Source of the DNA: Sutcliffiella horikoshii
Lineage (GTDB): Bacteria; Bacillota; Bacilli; Bacillales; Bacillaceae_I
Length of the DNA: 64,000 nucleotides
NCBI RefSeq assembly: GCF_008180725.1
Contig: NZ_VTEV01000002.1
Span: 280,426-344,425, forward strand
Direction of reading: 5' to 3'
The position numbers and the translations under genes were made by a program. Shown here in pieces: positions 59,197 through 64,000 of the stretch; the stretch's first letter is position 1, and each line of letters starts with the position of its first letter. The notes beneath the pieces were generated by a model. The model searched no databases. It saw only the letters and a program-made list of their open reading frames with translations, and was not told the DNA's origin.

Positions 59197-61599
59197 ATGA
59201 TTGCACAACCAAAGAAGGTGAAAACTTTAAAACATGATGGGATGTTATCTATTGCGGTTGGTAGGTCAAGGAAAGAGACAGGTTGGAAAAACCGTGAAAT
59301 GCCTTGGATTGAACTCGTCAATAAACTAACCCAAACGGTAAGAACCCCTGAAACCTATGAAGAGTACAAAAAGCTATCTAAATCAAAGCAAGATGAAATT
59401 AAAGATGTCGGTGGTTTTGTTGGTGGAACGATAAAGGGTGGCAGAAGAAAGCATGATAGTGTTGTTTGGCGTCAGCTCGTCACCCTTGATGCCGACTTCG
59501 TGAAAGGAGATTTATGGGCATCCGTGGAGACAATGTTTGGCCACGGATGTGCCATCTACTCTACCCATAAACATCATACTAAAAATCCAAGGCTACGATT
59601 AGTGATTCCTTTATCAAGACCTGTTACTGCTGATGAATATGTACCGATTGCGAGGAGGATTGCAGCTGACCTTGGGATTGATTTCTTTGATGATACAACT
59701 TACCAAGTCCATCGATTGATGTATTGGCCTTCAACACCATCAGATGGTGAGTTTGTTTTTAAAGTGTTGGACGAGCCTTGGGTGGACCCAGATATTGTAT
59801 TGGCAAGGTATCCGGACTGGCAGGATTCATCTTACTGGCCGGAAAGCTCAAGAACCGTTCAAGACCGAAAGAAGCTAGCAGATAAGCAAGGTGACCCAAA
59901 AACCAAAGAAGGAGTTGTCGGTGCCTTTTGTCGGACTTACTCGGTTACGGATGTAATAGAGAAGTACTTAGGTGATGTCTACAGTACTTGTGAGGATCCC
60001 AACCGTTACACATATTTAGCGGGTTCAACTTCTGGCGGGTTAGTGGTTTATGAAAATGGAGACTTTGCCTATTCTCATCATTCAACTGACCCGGTCGGTG
60101 GAAAGCTATCTAACGCTTTTGACTTGGTTCGTATCCACTTATTTGGTGAGCTTGATGAAACAGCCAAAGAAGGAACGCCTATCAATCGACTGCCATCTTA
60201 TAAAGCAATGGTTGAAGAAGCTTTGAAGGACAAGCAGGTAAAATTGACACTCGGTAAAGAGCAGTTGAGCCTTGCAGCTGAAGACTTTGACGATGAGGAG
60301 ATGGAATGGTTAACGGATTTATCAAGAGATCAAAAAGGCAATATCGTCTCGAGTGCACCCAACGTCATTCTTATCCTTGAGAACGATCCAGCATTAAAAG
60401 ATCGGATTGCTTTAAATGACTTTGTCCACCGGGTAGTTATCAAAGATGATTTACCTTGGAGAAGTGCGGAACGAGGAGATTATTGGTCTGATACTGATGA
60501 CGCCAGTTTACGAAATTATCTTTACTCTGTCTATGGCATTAAGGGAGCCGGAATTATTGGGGATGCATGGAGTGAAGTCGCAGTGAAACATGCGTTTCAC
60601 CCGATCAAAGATTATTTAAATGGTCTTGAGTGGGACGGGAAAGAACGGATTGAAACGATCATGATCGATTACCTTGGAGCGGAAGATAACGATTGTGTGC
60701 GGACCTTTACCCGAATAATCTTATCAGCCGCAGTTACAAGGATTTATCGTCCTGGGGCAAAGTTTGATTACTGTGTTGTTCTCGTTGGTCCACAAGGCGT
60801 GGGGAAAAGTTACATTATTAAGCTTCTAGGTAAGGAATGGCACTCGGACTCCTTGATTACCGTCAAGGGCAAAGAAGCCTACGAGCAACTTCAGGGAGCG
60901 TGGATTTTAGAAATGGCAGAATTAACAGCAACAAAGAAAGCAGATATCGAAGCAGTAAAGCATTTTATTTCTAAGTCTGAGGATACCTTTCGAGTTGCTT
61001 ATGGAAGACATAATGAAACGTTTAAGAGGCAGTGCGTGTTTTTTGGTACGACAAATGATTATGACTTTTTGAATGACCCAACAGGGAACCGCCGATTTTT
61101 ACCGATAGTAGTGAATGGTGGAGGAACTAAAAACATGTGGGACGATTTAACGGAAGAGGAAGTGGACCAAATATGGGCGGAGGCAAAGGTATTGTTTGAA
61201 AAGGGAGAGACCTTGGCTTTAAGCAAAGAAATCGAAGAGAAAGCAGGAGAACTTCAAGCAGCCCATACGCAGGAAAATCCAATCACGGAGAGCATTAGAA
61301 GCTATCTTGAAACGACAGTACCAACCAACTGGTATGAGCTAGATCTTGGTACGAGACGAACATATTTGCATATGGATCAACCAAACGACGAAACAGAGAA
61401 GGCTATGAAGCTCAACAAAGTGTGTGCTCAGATGGTGTGGGAAGAGCTTTTTCAAAAAGATGTGTCGATGATGACAAGGTACGATGCGAAAGAAATCAAC
61501 ACGATTATCCAACATACATCAGGTTGGAAAAGAATGACTTCTATTCGGTTTGGTACGAATTATGGAATTCAAAGAGGTTTTAGAAGAGAAGAACTGTAA
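59197..61599 (+). CDS. Phage primase-helicase: AEP-like N-terminus fused to VapE helicase
   Basis: An 800-aa protein. The N-terminal part shows archaeo-eukaryotic-primase features: LVTLDADF (acidic metal motif), STHKHHTKNPRLRLVIPLSRP (S-x-H type motif) and later VHRLMYWPSTP. The C-terminal half is a virulence-associated E (PF05272) helicase with Walker A GPQGVGKS, a Walker B-like ILEMAELTATKKADIE and GTTNDYDFLNDPTGNRRFLPI, the superfamily-3-like sensor. I chose the ATG at 59197 because GGAAGGTGAG lies just before it; the ATG at 59182 has no site. It likely primes and unwinds at the phage origin, and the gap directly downstream carries iteron-like repeats. Confidence 0.88.
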   Translation: MIAQPKKVKTLKHDGMLSIAVGRSRKETGWKNREMPWIELVNKLTQTVRTPETYEEYKKLSKSKQDEIKDVGGFVGGTIKGGRRKHDSVVWRQLVTLDADFVKGDLWASVETMFGHGCAIYSTHKHHTKNPRLRLVIPLSRPVTADEYVPIARRIAADLGIDFFDDTTYQVHRLMYWPSTPSDGEFVFKVLDEPWVDPDIVLARYPDWQDSSYWPESSRTVQDRKKLADKQGDPKTKEGVVGAFCRTYSVTDVIEKYLGDVYSTCEDPNRYTYLAGSTSGGLVVYENGDFAYSHHSTDPVGGKLSNAFDLVRIHLFGELDETAKEGTPINRLPSYKAMVEEALKDKQVKLTLGKEQLSLAAEDFDDEEMEWLTDLSRDQKGNIVSSAPNVILILENDPALKDRIALNDFVHRVVIKDDLPWRSAERGDYWSDTDDASLRNYLYSVYGIKGAGIIGDAWSEVAVKHAFHPIKDYLNGLEWDGKERIETIMIDYLGAEDNDCVRTFTRIILSAAVTRIYRPGAKFDYCVVLVGPQGVGKSYIIKLLGKEWHSDSLITVKGKEAYEQLQGAWILEMAELTATKKADIEAVKHFISKSEDTFRVAYGRHNETFKRQCVFFGTTNDYDFLNDPTGNRRFLPIVVNGGGTKNMWDDLTEEEVDQIWAEAKVLFEKGETLALSKEIEEKAGELQAAHTQENPITESIRSYLETTVPTNWYELDLGTRRTYLHMDQPNDETEKAMKLNKVCAQMVWEELFQKDVSMMTRYDAKEINTIIQHTSGWKRMTSIRFGTNYGIQRGFRREEL

Positions 61600-61838
61600 A
61601 CATGTAAACTTTGAAATTTTCTCATTGTTTACACCTTAACCCTTGTCTCTCTTACTCTATATACTTTGTAAACATGATAAACATATATATCTATATAAGA
61701 AGAAATAGAGAGTATGGGGAATAATACATATAACCTATACGTCCATATACGCTTATAAGTATAAATTAACGATTTTGTTGTTTACTTGTTTACAAAAAGG
61801 GTGGAAACCTTGGTCTGATAGGGGTCTGGGTGTAAACA
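61595..61838. repeat. Iteron-like cluster, candidate phage replication origin
   Basis: Seven copies of the 8-mer TGTAAACW or its complement lie at 61595, 61603, 61626, 61667, 61779, 61787 and 61831. Two pairs are direct 8-bp tandems (61595/61603 and 61779/61787). They flank a strongly AT-rich core (about 61675-61775). There is no gene here; the gap is the only sizeable one between the phage replication genes. Confidence 0.65.
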
Positions 61839-61862
61839 TTAAATATTAGGGGTGGCTCTTTG

Positions 61863-62141
61863 ATGAATGAAGTGAGGATTGAACAAAGGCTAAACAAGAA
61901 AGTAAAGGAACATGGCGGGCTGGCATTAAAGCTTGTATCACCCGGTTTTGCAGGTGTGCCAGACAGGCTGGTGCTCTTTAATGGTTCAAAGGTTGCTTTT
62001 GCGGAATTAAAGGCACCAGCTAAAAAGCTACGAGCCTTGCAGCGAAAACGAAAAAAGCAGCTTGAGGCACTAGGGTTTAAAGTTTATAAGATTGATAGCT
62101 ATGAAGCGGTCGATCGAATGCTAGAGGAGATGGTCCTTTGA
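61863..62141 (+). CDS. VRR-NUC domain nuclease (phage)
   Basis: A 92-aa stand-alone VRR-NUC domain. The catalytic pattern is visible in GVPDRLVLFNGSKVAFAELKAP (PD ... E-x-K), with a helix of basic residues behind it. Phage VRR-NUC proteins are thought to be structure-specific nucleases that work with the adjacent SNF2-type helicase. The ATG at 61863 follows GGGGTGG; a TTG one codon earlier is possible. It overlaps the helicase gene by 4 nt. Confidence 0.9.
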   Translation: MNEVRIEQRLNKKVKEHGGLALKLVSPGFAGVPDRLVLFNGSKVAFAELKAPAKKLRALQRKRKKQLEALGFKVYKIDSYEAVDRMLEEMVL

Positions 62142-63517
62142 TTTATAAACCATATCATTACCAGGCCTATGCCACCCAGTGGATTATTGATAAAAAGAAG
62201 TCAGCTCTTTTTCTTGAAATGGGGATGGGAAAATCAGTATCAACTTTAACGGCAATTTTAGATTTGATGTATGACTACTTTGATGTGGCGAAAGTTCTGG
62301 TCATTGCTCCGCTCCGAGTAGCAAGTACAACTTGGGAAGAAGAAGTGGAGAAATGGGATCATCTAAATGAGCTCCGAATTTCCAAAGTGCTCGGTAGTGA
62401 AAAACAACGAGTAGCAGCTTTATATAAAAAAGCAGATATCTACATTATCAATAGAGAAAATGTCACTTGGCTCGTGGATTGGTTTGATTCCGATTGGCCT
62501 TTTGACATGGTGGTCATTGATGAGTTATCTAGCTTTAAATCATCAAAGGCTCAGCGATTTAAATCCTTAAAAAAGGTGAGGCCCTTTATTAAGCGATTGG
62601 TTGGATTAACAGGAACGCCAGCACCAAACGGTTTAATTGATTTGTGGCCACAAATTTATTTACTCGACGGTGGAGAACGATTAGGTAAAACAGTCACTGG
62701 TTATAGAGAAAGATACTTTCTTCCGGATAAGCGTAATCAAATGATTGTTTACACTTGGAAGTTAAAAGATGGAGCGGAAGATGCCATTTATGAAAAGCTC
62801 TCCGATATCTGCGTGAGTATGAAGGCCAAAGATTACCTCGAATTACCTGAAAGAATGGACAATGTCATTACAGTGGAACTTCCCAAGAAGACGAAGGAAC
62901 AATATGAGGTTTTGGAAAAGGAATTGATTCTAACACTGGAGGGGACAGATGTGTTGGCAGGTTCAGCTGCAGTTCTAGCCAATAAATTATTACAGGTGGC
63001 TAATGGCGCTGTTTACGATGAAGATGGAGAAGTGAAACATATACATGATGAAAAATTAAAAGTTTTGGATGAATTGGTGGAAGCAGCAGGTGGGAAACCA
63101 GTGCTTGTATTTTATGGCTACCAACATGACAAGGACAGGCTTTTACACCATTTAAAGAAATTAAAGCCGAGGATCCTTCAAACAGATCAAGACATTAAGG
63201 ACTGGAATCAAGGAAAGGTTCAGGTTCTTTTAGCCCACCCAGCATCAGCTGGACATGGGCTGAACCTTCAAACAGGAGGGAACATTATCATTTGGTTTGG
63301 CCTTACTTGGAGTCTCGAACTCTACCAGCAGGCAAATGCTAGACTTTGGCGACAGGGACAAAAGCAAACGGTTGTGATCCACCACATTATTGCGAAAGAT
63401 TCAATCGACGAACGAGTGATGAAAGCATTAAAAGATAAAGACACAAGTCAATCTGCTCTCATTGAAGCAGTGAAGGCGAGAGTGAATAGATACAAGGAGG
63501 TTGCTCCTCATGGATAG
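62138..63517 (+). CDS. Phage SNF2-family DNA helicase
   Basis: A 459-aa superfamily-2 helicase. Walker A is LEMGMGKSVST, the DExx box is VIDELSSFKSS, motif III is LTGTPAPNG, motif V lies in GHGLNLQTGG and motif VI is ARLWRQGQ. TTG start overlapping the VRR-NUC gene by 4 nt, so the nuclease and helicase are coupled and likely act together. Small size without extra DNA-binding domains is normal for this phage group. Confidence 0.92.
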   Translation: MIYKPYHYQAYATQWIIDKKKSALFLEMGMGKSVSTLTAILDLMYDYFDVAKVLVIAPLRVASTTWEEEVEKWDHLNELRISKVLGSEKQRVAALYKKADIYIINRENVTWLVDWFDSDWPFDMVVIDELSSFKSSKAQRFKSLKKVRPFIKRLVGLTGTPAPNGLIDLWPQIYLLDGGERLGKTVTGYRERYFLPDKRNQMIVYTWKLKDGAEDAIYEKLSDICVSMKAKDYLELPERMDNVITVELPKKTKEQYEVLEKELILTLEGTDVLAGSAAVLANKLLQVANGAVYDEDGEVKHIHDEKLKVLDELVEAAGGKPVLVFYGYQHDKDRLLHHLKKLKPRILQTDQDIKDWNQGKVQVLLAHPASAGHGLNLQTGGNIIIWFGLTWSLELYQQANARLWRQGQKQTVVIHHIIAKDSIDERVMKALKDKDTSQSALIEAVKARVNRYKEVAPHG

Positions 63518-63773
63518 TATTGAACAAGTAGTGAAGCGTGAACAGGACTGTTTCGCTTACAAGAATGGAAAGTGCAAGATTTTAAGAGTTCTTACATGCG
63601 AAGGAACTAATTGCAGTTTCTACAAAACCTTACCCGAATTACAAATGGATAGACAAAAAGCACTCGAGCATATTCAAGCACTCGATGCTACTAATCGGAA
63701 TGAGATTATCAATCTTTACAAGCTAGATATTGAAAAACAAATTAGTGGGGTGAGTGGTGGTGATGGTAGCTAG
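63510..63773 (+). CDS. Small phage protein with clustered cysteines
   Basis: An 87-aa protein with four cysteines within residues 14-35 (DCFAYKNGKCKILRVLTC...NC), probably a small metal-binding or disulfide module, and a helical C-terminal half. Database-type function unknown; similar short proteins sit between the SNF2 helicase and DUF1492 genes in other prophages. The ATG at 63510 has AAGGAGG 10 nt upstream; the open frame extends 3 codons further. Confidence 0.7.
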   Translation: MDSIEQVVKREQDCFAYKNGKCKILRVLTCEGTNCSFYKTLPELQMDRQKALEHIQALDATNRNEIINLYKLDIEKQISGVSGGDGS

Positions 63774-63798
63774 TATAGCAATTAGACAGGAGGGAACT

Positions 63799-64000
63799 AT
63801 GGTGGATGCAAAAGAGTATTTTTCTCGGTCGGCCAAGTTGGATGAAACTATAAATAGTAAGTTACAACAAGTCGCAGTGTTAAGAGACCTAGCTTTGAAA
63901 ACAACATCGGTTCTCCAGACTGATAAAATTCAAGGAACAAAGCAACGTTCCCCGATGGAAAATGCCCTAGTTAAGTTGATGAGTCTTGAAGAAGAAATAA
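63799..64000 (+). CDS. DUF1492-like phage protein, 5' part only
   Basis: The frame starts MVDAKEYFSRSAKLDETINSK and runs off the window after 67 codons. It resembles the DUF1492 family of phage proteins, small sigma-factor-like late regulators found after the replication module. AGGAGGGAAC precedes the ATG at 63799; an in-frame ATG at 63763 would overlap the previous gene by 11 nt. More of the prophage must follow to the right. Confidence 0.75.
   Translation, partial: MVDAKEYFSRSAKLDETINSKLQQVAVLRDLALKTTSVLQTDKIQGTKQRSPMENALVKLMSLEEEI

Noticed and set aside
61819-61829. GGGGTCTGGG in the phage gap as another REP core
   Set aside because: Only the first half matches; the palindrome and the downstream heptamer are missing.
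54278-64000. Complete prophage with attachment sites
   Set aside because: No integrase, repressor or structural gene is in the window and no direct repeat pair flanking the region can be identified, so only a replication module can be claimed.

Overview
The window looks like the chromosome of a spore-forming, flagellated member of the Bacillaceae. The evidence is a run of Bacillus-type genes in near-canonical order: the end of a nuo (complex I) operon, ywzB, ywmB, murAA, spoIID, spoIIQ, then spoIIID, mbl, flhO, flhP and fabZ. Gram-positive ribosome binding sites, frequent TTG/GTG starts and many hairpin terminators agree with this. Species cannot be set from the sequence alone.

Layout. 1-6.1 kb: nuoI (3' end) to nuoN. 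6.4-11.8 kb: envelope and sporulation genes ywzB, ywmB, murAA, spoIID, spoIIQ. 12-24.5 kb: an accessory stretch with a REP-associated tyrosine transposase (RAYT), a gamma-glutamyltransferase-like enzyme, a split chromate transporter, pyrrolidone-carboxyl peptidase, a Ca2+-type P-type ATPase, an acetate-uptake operon behind a cre site, and lipoproteins. 24.8-32.5 kb: spoIIID, mbl, an OatA-like acyltransferase, flhO, flhP, an EpuA-like protein and fabZ. 33.3-50.6 kb: an AT-rich exopolysaccharide (EPS) cluster. It holds a Wzz-like modulator and BY-kinase, a nucleotide-sugar dehydratase, galU, an orphan type IV pilin-like gene behind a structured leader, an initiating sugar transferase, four further transferases, a polymerase, a pyruvyltransferase, a MurJ-like flippase, UDP-glucose dehydrogenase and UDP-glucuronate 4-epimerase. 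50.7-53.9 kb: a three-gene minus-strand operon recognised as an ABC-three-component (ABC-3C) conflict system. 54.2-64 kb: the replication module of a prophage that runs off the right edge.

How the parts work together. The EPS genes cover regulation of chain length, precursor synthesis (UDP-Glc, UDP-GlcA, UDP-GalA and a 6-deoxy-HexNAc), lipid-linked assembly, flipping and polymerisation. The phage genes supply a polymerase, an AEP-like primase fused to a VapE helicase, an SNF2 helicase, nucleases and an antirepressor, with an iteron-like repeat cluster in the one sizeable gap between them.

Besides genes, the window is rich in small repeats. A 40-nt element (GGGGTCAGACCCC, 20 nt, TGTCGAA or a variant) recurs around the RAYT gene, and it looks like a REP/RAYT system. 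Three dispersed elements are each exactly 130 bp. Three hairpin units sit on an exact 52-bp period upstream of mbl. There is also a 21-bp tandem repeat. These repeats, the ABC-3C operon and the iteron cluster are the best candidates for something little described.
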